From positions 744,001-808,000 of the forward strand of contig NZ_ML133521.1 in assembly GCF_003985145.1 (NCBI RefSeq): a stretch of DNA of 64,000 nucleotides. Reading direction: 5' to 3'. A model generated the notes under the pieces. That model worked only from the letters and a program-made list of their open reading frames with translations. It ran no database searches and was not told where the DNA came from. Origin of the DNA: Rhizobium anhuiense. Lineage in GTDB: Bacteria; Pseudomonadota; Alphaproteobacteria; Rhizobiales; Rhizobiaceae. This document shows, piece by piece, positions 42,359 to 52,443 of this stretch (the first letter of the stretch is position 1; each line of letters opens with the position of its first letter). A program made the position numbers and the translations under genes.

Positions 42359-42964
42359 TTACGCCGGGAAAGGGTTTCTCCACGCATCTAGTTGTTCAAG
42401 CCGTTCGTACCACGCCTGAATATGCGTAAACTCGGAAAGTGGAATCTCAGCAGAAGTCGCATAAGGAAGTGCAGCGGCCAATGCGAAATCTGCGACAGTC
42501 AGCGTCTTCCCGACCGCGACGCTGTTAGTGGCCAAATGGTCGTCGAGCACGCGAGCATGTAGTCGGAAGCTCGTCTTCGCATCTTCGATCACGGCGACGT
42601 CAGGCTCCCCGCCGAACAAAGGTTTGATCAAGTATTCAAACCACAAGGCTGCCGCGTGCCGGGTGAAATGACTCGCGTCCCAGCTCAGCCACCGGAGGAC
42701 GTCGATCTGCCTGTGGTCATGCGGCCAGAAATCCGAGCCAACTCTGTCAGACAATCGGCACATGATGGCATTCGCTTCCCACAAGGTTCCGGCATCATCC
42801 TGCAGCACAGGGACTTTCCCGTTCGGGTTGAGAGCCAGGAATTCCGTGGTACGCTGCTCTCCGCTGGCTAGGTCAATCCTTATGAACTCCACGTCGGCTT
42901 TAAGAAAACGGGCAGCGGCGCAGGCCTTCCGAGGATTGAGCGTCTCGCAATAGTAAAGCTTCAT
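42359..42964 (-). CDS. Glutathione S-transferase family protein
   Basis: A 201-residue GST. The thioredoxin-fold half begins KLYYCETLNPRKACAAARFL and has the conserved cis-Pro segment NGKVPVLQDD and EANAIMCRL; the helical half has GKTLTVADFALAAAL, where the Asp caps the core helix. AAGGCGG ahead of 42964 supports this start; 42979 is the alternative. It is the third gene of an ArsR-SRPBCC-GST set. Confidence 0.86.
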   Translation of the reverse strand: MKLYYCETLNPRKACAAARFLKADVEFIRIDLASGEQRTTEFLALNPNGKVPVLQDDAGTLWEANAIMCRLSDRVGSDFWPHDHRQIDVLRWLSWDASHFTRHAAALWFEYLIKPLFGGEPDVAVIEDAKTSFRLHARVLDDHLATNSVAVGKTLTVADFALAAALPYATSAEIPLSEFTHIQAWYERLEQLDAWRNPFPA

Positions 42965-42971
42965 CGCCGCC

Positions 42972-43457
42972 TTACTCATGATCCGGCCTTTCGGACGTAG
43001 CCCCCAGAAAAACGCCCAGTCGCTCGAAGCTTTGCGACCAACCACCTTCATGACCCTTAAGTGATGATGCGTCTTCAAATCCACTTTGCCGAAATGTCAT
43101 TTCCGTTCCTCCGTCGCTTTCCTTTAACGTGATGGTGACGACTGTTTCCGGGCTTTTTTCGCCGGTTCCGATCTCCCAGGCATGTGTGAAGACAAGCCTG
43201 TGCGGAGGGTTGACTTCAAGGTATTTTCCGCTAACCCAGTGCTCCTCTCCATCTGGCGCTATCAGACAGGCGCGGTGTCTACCGCCGGGCCAGACTTCAA
43301 GCTGGTCGCCCACCGCCTTGAAGCCGTGAGGACCGCTCCATTGCGCTAGCGCTTTGGGGTCGGTCCATGCTCTGAAAACGAGATCGCATGGGGCATCGAA
43401 CCTTCGTACAAAAACCAGATCGCGGGCGTTGTCAGTATCAGTCTCCGGATTTGTCAT
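42972..43457 (-). CDS. SRPBCC (AHSA1-like) domain protein
   Basis: A 161-residue START/Bet v1-fold protein of the AHSA1 group. It starts VFVRRFDAPCDLVFRAWTDPKAL and contains WSGPHGF and the ending GGWSQSFERLGVFL. The start at 43457 lies inside the ArsR gene's last 20 bases. Such proteins are commonly encoded right after an ArsR regulator; the ligand is unknown. Confidence 0.87.
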   Translation of the reverse strand: MTNPETDTDNARDLVFVRRFDAPCDLVFRAWTDPKALAQWSGPHGFKAVGDQLEVWPGGRHRACLIAPDGEEHWVSGKYLEVNPPHRLVFTHAWEIGTGEKSPETVVTITLKESDGGTEMTFRQSGFEDASSLKGHEGGWSQSFERLGVFLGATSERPDHE

Positions 43458-43782
43458 CTTCGTATCCTTGTACCTTGGACAAATAGGCATCGAGACGATC
43501 AAAGCTCTGATCCCAGAAGCGTCTGTAATCGCCAATCCAATCAGAGATTTTCTTCAATGCGTCCGGCTCAAGTTCGCGGGGACGCGAAGTCGCTTCACGG
43601 CCGGAGCGGATCAATCCGGCCTGTTCCAGGACCTTGAGATGCTTTGAAATGGCAGGCTGAGACAGCTCGAAGGGATCTGCGAGTTCGGCCACGGTCGCCT
43701 TGCCGTGAGCAAGCCGCCCAAGAATTGCTCTCCTTGTTGGATCTGAAAGTGCGGAGAAAATCGCATCGAGGCTGCTTTTCAT
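43438..43782 (-). CDS. ArsR family transcriptional regulator
   Basis: A 114-residue winged-helix regulator. The helix-turn-helix is FELSQPAISKHLKVLEQAGLI, after the typical start LSDPTRRAILGRL. There are no Cys-based metal sites, so it is of the non-metal ArsR type that often controls SRPBCC genes. The overlap with the next gene shows co-transcription. Confidence 0.9.
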   Translation of the reverse strand: MKSSLDAIFSALSDPTRRAILGRLAHGKATVAELADPFELSQPAISKHLKVLEQAGLIRSGREATSRPRELEPDALKKISDWIGDYRRFWDQSFDRLDAYLSKVQGYEDDKSGD

Positions 43783-44296
43783 ATATCACCACATGGCTAT
43801 ATAACCGAATAGATATATTACTTATCGCGATGTGTCAAAGGCAATCTTCCGGTAGGTTGGCAACAGAGACTCATGCGTTGGCAACAGAGCGGGAAGTCCC
43901 GCGTCTGTCGTGCCGGAGTCGGAGGCGACTACGGGATCTCTTTCTGCCGCTCTGCTGATGAAATGTTTCCGGTTGCAGAGGCACACCGCGCTCGCTGATG
44001 CCGCCGCGGAGCAGTTTGAGTTTGCTGAGGAGGCAGAAGACCGGGAAGGGCGCCTGGTATAAGCATGTCGGCGGCTTTGGTGGCTTCAGCATGGCGGGCA
44101 ATGAGGCCGGCGACCGTTTCCCTGCCAACTGGTGCCCATGCTGACGCTGGCGATGCCGAGGCGGCTAAAGCGCCCCTTAAGAAATATTCTCCTTTCCATT
44201 ATGCGGCCTCCAAAACGAGCTTCGGCATGCGAGCGAAGATCACGGAACGGTTCTTGCACGGTTACTAATATGTTTACTGTGGGGAGACCTAATGTC
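43783..44296. other. Non-coding stretch with traces of a decayed gene
   Basis: A 514-base region between the ArsR gene and a DUF982 gene. On the minus strand a reading frame starts at 44202 after GGAGG with MERRIFLKG, like a twin-arginine-type leader, but stops soon; a second frame continues with VGRETVAGLIARHAEATKAA, so a frameshifted remnant is possible. A 13-base direct repeat GTTGGCAACAGAG occurs near 43856 and 43876. No intact gene is called. Confidence 0.35.
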
Positions 44297-44557
44297 ATGA
44301 AGTGGTGCACATCCGCAGAGTTTGCCCCTCTGATGTTCGTTGTGAGTGGGTCGGAAAAATACAAGCTTGTCGCAACTCTTTTCCAGGCTGCCGAGATGCT
44401 GACAGTTGGTTGGCCGATCGACGACGGAGAAGAGTACCTTATAGCGATTAGTGCGTGCCGACATGCAATTCATGGGGAAATTCCGGCGCAGGACGCGCGA
44501 GCAGCGCTTATCCGTGCCGCCGACGAAGCTGGCATTCCGGTGATCACCGTTCACTGA
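44297..44557 (+). CDS. DUF982 domain-containing protein
   Basis: An 86-residue protein of DUF982, a small family found mainly in rhizobia. It matches the pattern with FVVSGSEKYKLVATLFQAAEML, a central GWP and the end PAQDARAALIRAADEAG. The ATG at 44297 gives the family length; 44270 is an alternative with 9 more residues. Function unknown. Confidence 0.75.
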   Translation: MKWCTSAEFAPLMFVVSGSEKYKLVATLFQAAEMLTVGWPIDDGEEYLIAISACRHAIHGEIPAQDARAALIRAADEAGIPVITVH

Positions 44558-44612
44558 GTTTCGCAGCCGACGGTGAAATGAGTTCGGGGCGGCGTCCTCT
44601 AGGAAGGGCGCA

Positions 44613-44768
44613 ATGCTGATCATGATCTGGTTCGATGATCCGCATTTCGGAACGCGCGATCTTGATCTGCTTGGCTTTGGCGATCCGGGCACCGGGCCGG
44701 CCAAAGCGCGGGGCGAATATTTTCCGTCGGCTTCTGTCGATTTTCGCATCAGCCGATCGTCCTTGTAA
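44613..44768 (+). CDS. Small hypothetical open reading frame (51 residues)
   Basis: A short frame with AGGAAGG 6 bases before its ATG. The product begins MLIMIWFDDPHFGTRDLDLL and is rich in Asp and Gly afterwards. No family is recognised, and it may be chance; the good ribosome-binding site is the main reason to list it. It lies 79 bases before the DUF899 gene on the same strand. Confidence 0.3.
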   Translation: MLIMIWFDDPHFGTRDLDLLGFGDPGTGPAKARGEYFPSASVDFRISRSSL

Positions 44769-44847
44769 TGATGTGCTGCGACCCGGTCGTGGCTTCAGCA
44801 CGTCCTTTGCGCGCCTGAGGCGCGCGGCAACAGAAGGAGGAATCGTC

Positions 44848-45549
44848 ATGGATAATCGGCATCTGGTACCCGCCGCCGTGCTTGTGGCTAAGAACGGCGC
44901 CCGCTTCCCGAATGAGAGCGAGGCCTATCGCAGCGCCCGCGATGCGCTGCTGGCCGAAGAGATCGAATTGCGCCGTCATATCGAGCGCGTGGCAAGACAG
45001 CGCCGGGCGCTGCCGCCGGGCGGCGAGGTGACAAAAGAATACCGCTTCGAAGGCAGCGATGGGCCGATCTCCTTTGCCGAGCTCTTCGCCGACAAGGATA
45101 CGCTGATCGTCTACAGCTACATGTTCGGCCCACAACGCGAGCGCCCATGCCCAATGTGCACCTCGCTGCTGTCGGCCTGGGACGGCGAGGTACCTGACAT
45201 CCAGCAGCGCGCCGCCCTTGCGATCGTCGCCCGCTCGCCGATCGAAAGGCTGCTCGCCTTCAAGAAGGAACGCGGCTGGCACCACCTGCCGCTCTACTCC
45301 GACATGACGGACGATTACAGCCGCGACTATCGCGCGATCGGCAGCGACGGCAGCGATGGCGCCGCCTTCAACGTCTTCACGCGGCGCGACGGCACCATCC
45401 GCCATTTCTGGAGCGAGGAGATGGGCGAAGCGACGGCCGATCCCGGCGAGGATCCGCGCGGCGCACCTGATCTGATGCCGCTCTGGACCGTGCTCGATGC
45501 GACGCCCGAAGGCCGGGCGCCGGACTGGTATCCGAAACTGTCCTATTAA
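44848..45549 (+). CDS. DUF899 family thioredoxin-like protein
   Basis: A 233-residue DUF899 protein with a thioredoxin-like fold. Landmarks are YMFGPQRERPCPMCTSLLSAWDG (CPMC pair near residue 100) and GWHHLPLYSDMTDDYSRDY. AAGGAGG sits 8 bases before the ATG at 44848. The family is widespread and its role unknown, possibly redox. It stands between the small ORF and a convergent J-domain gene. Confidence 0.86.
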   Translation: MDNRHLVPAAVLVAKNGARFPNESEAYRSARDALLAEEIELRRHIERVARQRRALPPGGEVTKEYRFEGSDGPISFAELFADKDTLIVYSYMFGPQRERPCPMCTSLLSAWDGEVPDIQQRAALAIVARSPIERLLAFKKERGWHHLPLYSDMTDDYSRDYRAIGSDGSDGAAFNVFTRRDGTIRHFWSEEMGEATADPGEDPRGAPDLMPLWTVLDATPEGRAPDWYPKLSY

Positions 45550-45567
45550 GATCGGCCGCGTCGTCCG

Positions 45568-46197
45568 TCAGCCGGTGGAGCGGTTTCTGGAGGTCTCGAC
45601 CCATTCGATGTTGGTGACCGCGGCATCCGGCAGCGGCGGCGGATCGATGTCGTAGACATAGCCGCTGAGCATATCGGCGGCGCGTTCGGTCGCCTTGATC
45701 TTCGCCTCGGTTTCCGCGACCGCTTTGGCGATGGCTTCGATGCGGGCACGGAACATGTGGGCAAGCACATCGCGACCGGACTGCTTTTCGAGCCGTTCCA
45801 GATGCAGGCCGATGCGCGAGGCGTGGCGCTCCAATTCGCTCTTGCTGAAACGGGCCTTGCGCAGTTCTTCGGAAAGGCTTTCCTGCATGACAGCGACGGG
45901 ATCGAAACTTCCCGGCGCGCGCTCGTCGAGCACGGCGTCGGTGACGAGCTTCTCGATCATCACGAGCGCCTGCAGCTCGGCGGCATCGGCGAATTCAACG
46001 TCGTAACCGGTATCGTCGTAGACCTTGCGCCGGACCGGATCGAGAAGCAGCCCATAGGCTTTCTGCAAATTGGCAAAGGCGTCCGAATCACCGCCCGAAT
46101 CGGGGTGGGCAACTTTCGCCAGACGCCGGTAGGCGGCCTTCAGCTGCGCCTCGTCCGCATCGCGTTCAACGCCGAGAATATCGTATGGATCCGTCAC
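45568..46197 (-). CDS. J-domain (DnaJ-like) protein
   Basis: A 209-residue protein with an N-terminal J-domain (residues 3-65) that includes the HPD tripeptide at 31-33, which triggers Hsp70 ATP hydrolysis. The rest (about 75-190) is helical and probably a coiled coil (ERHASRIGLHLERLEKQSG, AVAETEAKIKATERAA), with no zinc-finger or substrate domain, so it is a short class III J-protein. Partner DnaK and client are not encoded here. Confidence 0.87.
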   Translation of the reverse strand: MTDPYDILGVERDADEAQLKAAYRRLAKVAHPDSGGDSDAFANLQKAYGLLLDPVRRKVYDDTGYDVEFADAAELQALVMIEKLVTDAVLDERAPGSFDPVAVMQESLSEELRKARFSKSELERHASRIGLHLERLEKQSGRDVLAHMFRARIEAIAKAVAETEAKIKATERAADMLSGYVYDIDPPPLPDAAVTNIEWVETSRNRSTG

Positions 46198-46371
46198 GCC
46201 TGCTCCCTTGCTCCCCGCATGTTGCGGGCAGTCTAGGTCTTCTTCTGCATCAGAAGGGCAAAGTTTAGACCGAAAGCAGGAATGACGTCCATGGCCCGAG
46301 ATCGGGATAGTCGATGCGCATGCCTAGCCAAATTCTCGATTGTTCAATCTTTTCAAATCGTTGTTTGAAAG

Positions 46372-46947
46372 TCAGCCTGTGGTGATCGATGCGAGATAAC
46401 ATTTGGCTTCACCATCGACCTCAAGCGCGATCGCGGCCGCGTCCTCAATCAGCAGCGCATCGCCGGCCGCAAGCGCGCCGGTCTCGCCGCCCCGCCGGAA
46501 GGAGAGCGCGCCGCCATGGCAGAGGAACAGGCATGTCGAGGGCGGCAGCGGCAGGGTGCTGCTGCCATCGACGTCGATCCGGACCAGCCTGTGGGCGAGC
46601 CCGTCGCGGCGGGTCATGACGTTGAGATCGGTGATGGCGCCGTCCTGGAGCCTGGCCGCGACGGGGATATCCGCCGGGAAGGCCAGGGGATCGCTTGCCG
46701 TCGTCAGCAGCACCGGCGTGCTGCCTTCGATATCGAGCACCATGCCGTTGCCATCGAGGATCGCCAGCGTGCGGTCGATGCCGGGAAAAATCGAAAACGG
46801 GCCGTCGGTTGCGACGGTCGCCATACTGACGCGCCAGTCGAAACCGGCAAGACCAGCATTCTCAGGCGAAACGGCGATTTCCACCGTTTCGCCGCCGCCG
46901 TTCTTCCAGGGCATGCGTTTACAATCACCGGCGCGCAGGATTCTCAC
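46372..46947 (-). CDS. hutD: HutD family protein
   Basis: A 191-residue cupin-fold protein of the HutD family, which is associated with histidine utilisation and may limit urocanate overflow. The start RMPWKNGGGETVEI and the DWRVSMATV segment are family signatures. It starts 5 bases after hutU and is the last gene of the leftward hut operon. Confidence 0.9.
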   Translation of the reverse strand: MRILRAGDCKRMPWKNGGGETVEIAVSPENAGLAGFDWRVSMATVATDGPFSIFPGIDRTLAILDGNGMVLDIEGSTPVLLTTASDPLAFPADIPVAARLQDGAITDLNVMTRRDGLAHRLVRIDVDGSSTLPLPPSTCLFLCHGGALSFRRGGETGALAAGDALLIEDAAAIALEVDGEAKCYLASITTG

Positions 46948-46952
46948 CGGGT

Positions 46953-48626
46953 TCAGTTCCCGAGAATGCCGGGCAGGCGCAGGCCCTTTTCCCGGGCGCA
47001 GTCGAGGGCGATCTCGTAGCCGGCGTCGGCATGGCGCATGACTCCGGTCGCCGGATCGTTCCAGAGCACGCGTTCGAGACGCTTTGCCGCATCATCCGTG
47101 CCATCCGCGCAAATGACGACGCCGGAGTGCTGGGAGAAGCCCATGCCAACGCCGCCGCCATGATGCAGGGATACCCAGGTGGCGCCCGACGCGGTGTTGA
47201 GCAGGGCGTTCAAAAGCGGCCAGTCGGAGACGGCATCGGAGCCGTCCTTCATCGCTTCGGTTTCGCGGTTCGGCGAGGCGACGGAGCCGGAATCGAGGTG
47301 GTCGCGGCCGATGACGATCGGAGCGGAAAGCTCGCCGTTCTTGACCATTTCGTTGAACGCCAATGCGAGGCGATGACGATCGCCGAGCCCGACCCAGCAG
47401 ATGCGCGCTGGCAGACCCTGAAAGGCGATGCGTTCCCTGGCCATGTCGAGCCAGTTGTGCAGGTGGGTATTGCCGGGGGTCAGCTCCCGCACCTTGGCGT
47501 CGGTCTTGTAGATATCCTCGGGATCGCCGGAAAGGGCCGCCCAGCGGAAGGGACCGATACCGCGGCAAAACAGCGGTCTTATATAGGCCGGCACGAAGCC
47601 CGGGAAGGCGAAGGCGTTTTCCAAGCCTTCTTCCTTGGCGACCTGGCGGATGTTGTTGCCGTAGTCGAGCGTCGGAATACCGGCGTTCCAGAAGGCGATC
47701 ATCGCTTCGACATGCTCGCGCATCGAGGCACGCGCTGCCTTTTCGACAGCCTTCGGATCGCTCTCGCGCTTGGCCTTCCATTCGGCCATCGTCCAACCCT
47801 TCGGCAGGTAGCCGTTGATCGGATCATGCGCCGAGGTCTGGTCGGTGACCATATCGGGGCGGATGCCGCGGCGGACCATCTCCGGCAGGATTTCGGCGGC
47901 ATTGCCGAGCAGGCCGACGGATTTGGCTTCGCCGGCCTTGGTCCAGCGGTCGATCATCGCAAGCGCTTCGTCGAGCGTCTCGGCTTTGGCGTCGACATAG
48001 CGGGTGCGCAGCCGGAAATCGATCGAATCCGGATTGCATTCGACGGCGAGGCAGCAGGCGCCGGCCATGACGGCGGCGAGCGGCTGGGCGCCGCCCATGC
48101 CGCCGAGGCCGCCGGTCAGGATCCATTTGCCCTTGAGATTGCCGCCGTAATGCTGGCGGCCAGCCTCGACGAAGGTCTCGTAGGTGCCCTGGACGATGCC
48201 CTGCGTGCCGATATAGATCCACGAGCCGGCCGTCATCTGGCCGTACATGGCAAGGCCCTTCTTATCCAGCTCGTTGAAATGATCCCAGGTCGCCCAATGT
48301 GGCACCAGGTTGGAGTTGGCGATCAGCACGCGCGGCGCATCCTTGTGGGTGCGGAAGACGCCGACCGGCTTGCCGGATTGCACGATCAGGGTTTCTTCTT
48401 CCGTCAGCGTCTTCAGAGTCGCGACGATGCGGTCGAAATCCTCCCAGGTGCGGGCGGCGCGGCCGATGCCGCCATAGACGACGAGTTCGTTCGGATTTTC
48501 GGCGACGTCGGGATCGAGATTGTTCATCAGCATGCGCAGCGGCGCTTCGGTCATCCAGCTCTTGGCATTGAGATCGTTGCCGCGGGGCGCGCGGATTTCA
48601 CGGATATTGTGGCGTGGATTGGTCAT
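46953..48626 (-). CDS. hutU: Urocanate hydratase
   Basis: Converts urocanate to 4-imidazolone-5-propionate using tightly bound NAD+. The 557-residue product is full length. It has the NAD-binding [13 protein letters not shown], the catalytic-region motif [17 protein letters not shown] and the C-terminal [16 protein letters not shown]. Start at 48626 (an upstream start at 48653 is less likely). It lies 44 bases after hutG. Confidence 0.97.
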   Translation of the reverse strand: MTNPRHNIREIRAPRGNDLNAKSWMTEAPLRMLMNNLDPDVAENPNELVVYGGIGRAARTWEDFDRIVATLKTLTEEETLIVQSGKPVGVFRTHKDAPRVLIANSNLVPHWATWDHFNELDKKGLAMYGQMTAGSWIYIGTQGIVQGTYETFVEAGRQHYGGNLKGKWILTGGLGGMGGAQPLAAVMAGACCLAVECNPDSIDFRLRTRYVDAKAETLDEALAMIDRWTKAGEAKSVGLLGNAAEILPEMVRRGIRPDMVTDQTSAHDPINGYLPKGWTMAEWKAKRESDPKAVEKAARASMREHVEAMIAFWNAGIPTLDYGNNIRQVAKEEGLENAFAFPGFVPAYIRPLFCRGIGPFRWAALSGDPEDIYKTDAKVRELTPGNTHLHNWLDMARERIAFQGLPARICWVGLGDRHRLALAFNEMVKNGELSAPIVIGRDHLDSGSVASPNRETEAMKDGSDAVSDWPLLNALLNTASGATWVSLHHGGGVGMGFSQHSGVVICADGTDDAAKRLERVLWNDPATGVMRHADAGYEIALDCAREKGLRLPGILGN

Positions 48627-48670
48627 GGCGGTTCCCCTGTTCTCAGGTTTCAATCGTCAGGTTTCGGGCG

Positions 48671-49474
48671 TCAGCGTTTCAGGCCTGGTGCGATCTGTTC
48701 GAGGCGCACCAGAATGTCTTTGAGATGCACGCGAAGCCTGTCCGCCTTGGCGGCGTCATAGGCAAAGGGCGGTGCCTCGGTCTGGAGATGCGTCGATTGT
48801 GCAAGCTCCATCTGGATCGCGTGCACACCGGTTTCCGGCTTTCCATAATGGCGTGTCGTCCAGCCGCCCTTGAAGCGGCCGTTGAGCGCGCGGTCGTACC
48901 CCTCGGCGGCTTCGACGACGGTGAGCGTCGCCTGTTCGATGGCGCTGTCGCAGGTCTTGCCCATATCGGTCCCGATATTGAAATCCGGCAGCTTTCCTTC
49001 GAACAGGAAAGGAATGTGGGACCGGATCGAGTGGCAATCGTAAAGGATCGCGACGCCATGGATCGCTCTCACGCGCTCGATCTCGGCGGCAAGGGCTGCA
49101 TGATAGGGCGCATGAAAATCCCGCAGCCGCGCCGCAATATCGGCCTCGTCAGGTCCCTTTCCATCCTTCCAGATCGCCTTGCCGTCAAAATCCGTTTCGG
49201 GAATGAGGCCGGTGGTGTTCTGGCCGGGATAGAGGCTGACGCCCGCCGGATCTCGGTTGGCATCGATGACGTAGCGGTGGAATGTGGCGCGCACGACCGT
49301 GACGTCGTCGAGCAGCCCGTCATAGAGGTGGTGGATGTGCCAGTCGGTATCGGCGAGAATCCTGCCATTGTCGTTGAGACGGTCGGCGATCTCAGCCGGC
49401 ACTGACGTGCCGGTGTGGGGGAAGCCGAGGATGACGGGCGAGGTGCCCTGACGAATTTCGTATGGTGTGGTCAT
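48671..49474 (-). CDS. hutG: N-formylglutamate deformylase
   Basis: Last step of the five-step histidine route: N-formylglutamate plus water gives glutamate and formate. The 267-residue protein has FPHTGTSVP and TDWHIHHLYDGLL, the His/Asp-rich metal-site motifs, and ILYDCHSIRSHIP. The ATG at 49474 is used; an in-frame TTG lies 6 bases upstream. Its presence with hutF shows the formylglutamate rather than formamide pathway. Confidence 0.95.
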   Translation of the reverse strand: MTTPYEIRQGTSPVILGFPHTGTSVPAEIADRLNDNGRILADTDWHIHHLYDGLLDDVTVVRATFHRYVIDANRDPAGVSLYPGQNTTGLIPETDFDGKAIWKDGKGPDEADIAARLRDFHAPYHAALAAEIERVRAIHGVAILYDCHSIRSHIPFLFEGKLPDFNIGTDMGKTCDSAIEQATLTVVEAAEGYDRALNGRFKGGWTTRHYGKPETGVHAIQMELAQSTHLQTEAPPFAYDAAKADRLRVHLKDILVRLEQIAPGLKR

Positions 49475-49526
49475 GGGCAAAGTGCTCCGGTGTCTCGGGC
49501 GATACCCAAATGCACATACATCACGA

Positions 49527-51062
49527 TCAACCCTCCAATACCGGCAATATGCCTGTTGAAACCGAGGCGTTCAGCGCGCCCGTCGCCACCAGTTCGGCAG
49601 CGGCGGCGAGGTCGTTTGCCATGTAGCGGTCGGTATCGAGGGTCGGGACCTTGCTGCGGATGGCGGCGATCGCCTTGCTCAGTTCCGGGCTCGTCGACAG
49701 CGGCGCGCGCAGTTCGACGCCTTGGGCGGCGGTCAGCGCCTCGATGCCGATGATGGCGAACAGGTTCTCGGTCATCCCAAGCAGGCGGCGGGCGCCGTGG
49801 CAGGCCATGGAGACATGGTCTTCCTGATTGGCCGAGGTCGGCGTCGAATCGACTGAGGCCGGGTGCGACATCTGCTTGTTCTCGGACATCAAAGCCGCCG
49901 AGGTGACCTCGGCGATCATCAGGCCGGAGTTCAAGCCCGGCTTCTTGGCGAGGAAGGCCGGCAGGCCGTAGGAGAGGGTGGGATCGACCAGCAGCGCGAT
50001 GCGGCGCTGCGAAATCGCGCCGATCTCGCAGACGGCGAGCGCAATCTGGTCGGCGGCGAAGGCGACGGGTTCGGCGTGGAAATTGCCGCCGGATACAACG
50101 GAATTGTCCGACAGCACCAGCGGATTGTCGGTGACCGCGTTGGCCTCGATTTCGAGCGTGCGGGCGACCGAGCGCAGCAGATCGAGGCAGGCGCCGTCGA
50201 CCTGTGGCTGGCAGCGGATGCAATAGGGATCCTGCACGCGCTCGTCGCCCTCGATATGGCTCTGGCGAATGATGGAGTTTTCGAGCAGGGCGCGAAGGGC
50301 GGATGCCGTATCGATCTGGCCCTTGTGGCCACGCAAAGTATGAATATCGGAATGGAAGGGTGCCGAAGAGCCCATGGCGGCATCGGTGGACATAGCGCCG
50401 GTGATCAAGGCCGATTGTGCGGCGCGATGGGCGCGGAACAGGCCGGCCAGCGCCAGCGCCGTCGAGGTCTGGGTGCCGTTGATGAGCGCCAGGCCTTCCT
50501 TGGCGGCGAGCACCACCGGTTTCAGCCCGGCCCTTTCGAGGGCTTGCGCGCCCGGGAGGCGTTCGCCGGCGAAGAAGGCTTCGGCCTCGCCCATCATCAC
50601 CGCCGCCATATGGGCAAGCGGGGCAAGATCGCCGGAGGCGCCGACCGAGCCTTTTTCCGGGATCAGCGGGATGACGCCTTTTTCCAACATGCCTTCGATT
50701 AGCCGTACCAGCTCCAGCCGCACGCCGGAGGCGCCGCGGCCAAGCGAGACCAGCTTCAGCGCCATGATCAGCCGGACGATATTGTCGGGCAGCGGCGCGC
50801 CGACGCCGCAGCAGTGCGACAGGATGAGATTGCGCTGCAACGTCGCGACATCGGCGCTGTCGATCTTGATCGAGGCAAGTTTGCCGAAGCCGGTATTGAT
50901 GCCGTAGACCGGGGCATTGCCGGCGGCGATCTCGGCGATGCGGGCGGCGGCCTTGGTGATGCCGGCATCGAAGGCGGGATCGAGCCTTGCCGGCTCGCCG
51001 GTCCAATAGATGATTTCCAAATCCTTGAGCGAGACGGAGCCCGGGTGGAGCGTGATGGTCAT
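49527..51062 (-). CDS. hutH: Histidine ammonia-lyase
   Basis: First step: L-histidine to trans-urocanate and ammonia. The 511-residue enzyme forms the MIO prosthetic group from Ala142-Ser143-Gly144 in [14 protein letters not shown], keeps Tyr53 in YGINTGFG and Tyr in [11 protein letters not shown]. The start overlaps the hutI stop as ATGA. Compare with the second, MIO-less homologue at 58804. Confidence 0.98.
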   Translation of the reverse strand: MTITLHPGSVSLKDLEIIYWTGEPARLDPAFDAGITKAAARIAEIAAGNAPVYGINTGFGKLASIKIDSADVATLQRNLILSHCCGVGAPLPDNIVRLIMALKLVSLGRGASGVRLELVRLIEGMLEKGVIPLIPEKGSVGASGDLAPLAHMAAVMMGEAEAFFAGERLPGAQALERAGLKPVVLAAKEGLALINGTQTSTALALAGLFRAHRAAQSALITGAMSTDAAMGSSAPFHSDIHTLRGHKGQIDTASALRALLENSIIRQSHIEGDERVQDPYCIRCQPQVDGACLDLLRSVARTLEIEANAVTDNPLVLSDNSVVSGGNFHAEPVAFAADQIALAVCEIGAISQRRIALLVDPTLSYGLPAFLAKKPGLNSGLMIAEVTSAALMSENKQMSHPASVDSTPTSANQEDHVSMACHGARRLLGMTENLFAIIGIEALTAAQGVELRAPLSTSPELSKAIAAIRSKVPTLDTDRYMANDLAAAAELVATGALNASVSTGILPVLEG

Positions 51063-52321
51063 CGACCGTTCCTTTCGCCCTTGAAGATACGCGCGTGAAG
51101 CGGGTTGAAGCCGATGCGGTAGACGAGTTCGGCGAGGCTTTCGGTATTCCAGACGGCGAGATCGGCGGACTTGCCGGGCTCGATCGTTCCTGTCTTGTCG
51201 AGCAGGCCGAGCGCACGGGCGCCTTCGCGGGTGGCGCCGGCGATGCATTCCTCGACGGTGAGGCCGAAGAGCGTCGCCGACATGTTCATGGTGAGCAGCA
51301 TCGAGGTGAGCGGTGAGGTGCCGGGATTGCAGTCGGTGGCGATTGCGATCGGCACGCCTGCCCGCCGCAATGCTTCGACCGGCGGCTTCTGCTTCTCATG
51401 GATGGCGTAGAAGGCGCCGGGCAGCAGCACGGCGACGGTGCCGGCTGCGGCCATCGCCGCAACGCCGTCTTCGTCGAGATATTCGAGGTGATCGGCCGAA
51501 AGCGCGCCGTAGGATGCAGCGAGCTTGGCGCCGCCGAGATTGGAGAGCTGTTCGGCATGCAGCTTGACCGGCAGGCCAAGCGCCTTGGCCTTGTCGAAGA
51601 CGCGGGCGATCTCGGTCGTGGAAAAGGCGATGCCCTCGCAGAAGCCGTCGACGGCATCGGCGAGACCGAGATTAAACATATCGTCGAGACCTGGCAGGAC
51701 GACATCATCGAGATAATCGCCGTTGCGGCCCTTATATTCCACCGGCGTCGCATGGGCGCCGAGATAGCTGGTGGCGACGCGCACCGGTCTGATATGGCCG
51801 AGCAGGCGGGCGCTCTGCAGCATCTTCACTTCGCCGGTTCGGTTCAGCCCGTAACCGGACTTGACCTCGATCGTCGTCACGCCTTCGGCAAGCAGTGTGT
51901 CGAGTCGCGGCAGGGCCTCGGCGACGAGCTCCTCGACCGACAGCGCATTGGTCGCCTTCACCGAGGAGACGATGCCGCCGCCGGCGCGCGCGACTTCTTC
52001 ATAGGTGGCGCCTGCAAGGCGCATTTCGAATTCGCGGGCGCGGTTGCCGCCGTGGACGATATGGGTGTGGCAGTCGACGAGGCCGGGCGTCACCCAGCGG
52101 CCTTCGAGATCGACGATCTCGGAATGTTCGATGGCCGATGCGGGCAGATCGCTTTCGGCACCGGCAAAGGTGATACGGCCATTCTCGATCAGCACGGCGC
52201 CCTTTTCGACGATGCCGAGGCCTTCTTTACCAGGCGCAAGCGTGGCGAGCCGCGCATTGCGCCAAAGCGCCGGCCTGACGTCGGCGGATGAGGCTTCCTC
52301 TGAAAAATTGTTCCCGGTCAT
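51059..52321 (-). CDS. hutI: Imidazolonepropionase
   Basis: Amidohydrolase that opens 4-imidazolone-5-propionate to N-formimino-L-glutamate. The 420-residue product has the metal motif [20 protein letters not shown] and [10 protein letters not shown]. Start at 52321 follows AAGGAAAGG. It is the first gene of the hutIHGUD operon; a palindrome 30 bases upstream is the likely HutC operator. Confidence 0.96.
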   Translation of the reverse strand: MTGNNFSEEASSADVRPALWRNARLATLAPGKEGLGIVEKGAVLIENGRITFAGAESDLPASAIEHSEIVDLEGRWVTPGLVDCHTHIVHGGNRAREFEMRLAGATYEEVARAGGGIVSSVKATNALSVEELVAEALPRLDTLLAEGVTTIEVKSGYGLNRTGEVKMLQSARLLGHIRPVRVATSYLGAHATPVEYKGRNGDYLDDVVLPGLDDMFNLGLADAVDGFCEGIAFSTTEIARVFDKAKALGLPVKLHAEQLSNLGGAKLAASYGALSADHLEYLDEDGVAAMAAAGTVAVLLPGAFYAIHEKQKPPVEALRRAGVPIAIATDCNPGTSPLTSMLLTMNMSATLFGLTVEECIAGATREGARALGLLDKTGTIEPGKSADLAVWNTESLAELVYRIGFNPLHARIFKGERNGR

Positions 52322-52350
52322 CAGCTTTGCGCCTTTCCTTATGCCAAAAC

Positions 52351-52362
52351 ATGTATATACAT
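52351..52362. promoter_or_regulatory. Candidate HutC operator between hutI and hutF
   Basis: ATGTATATACAT, a perfect 12-base palindrome of the type bound by GntR/HutC regulators. It is 30 bases upstream of hutI and 82 bases upstream of hutF, so one bound repressor could cover both divergent promoters. Confidence 0.6.
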
Positions 52363-52443
52363 AATCAACAGGTGACAAGTGAAATTTTGCGCGCTTTTCT
52401 GGAAAAGAAAGATCGGCGGCGCGGCAAGAGGAGAGGGAAGGCG

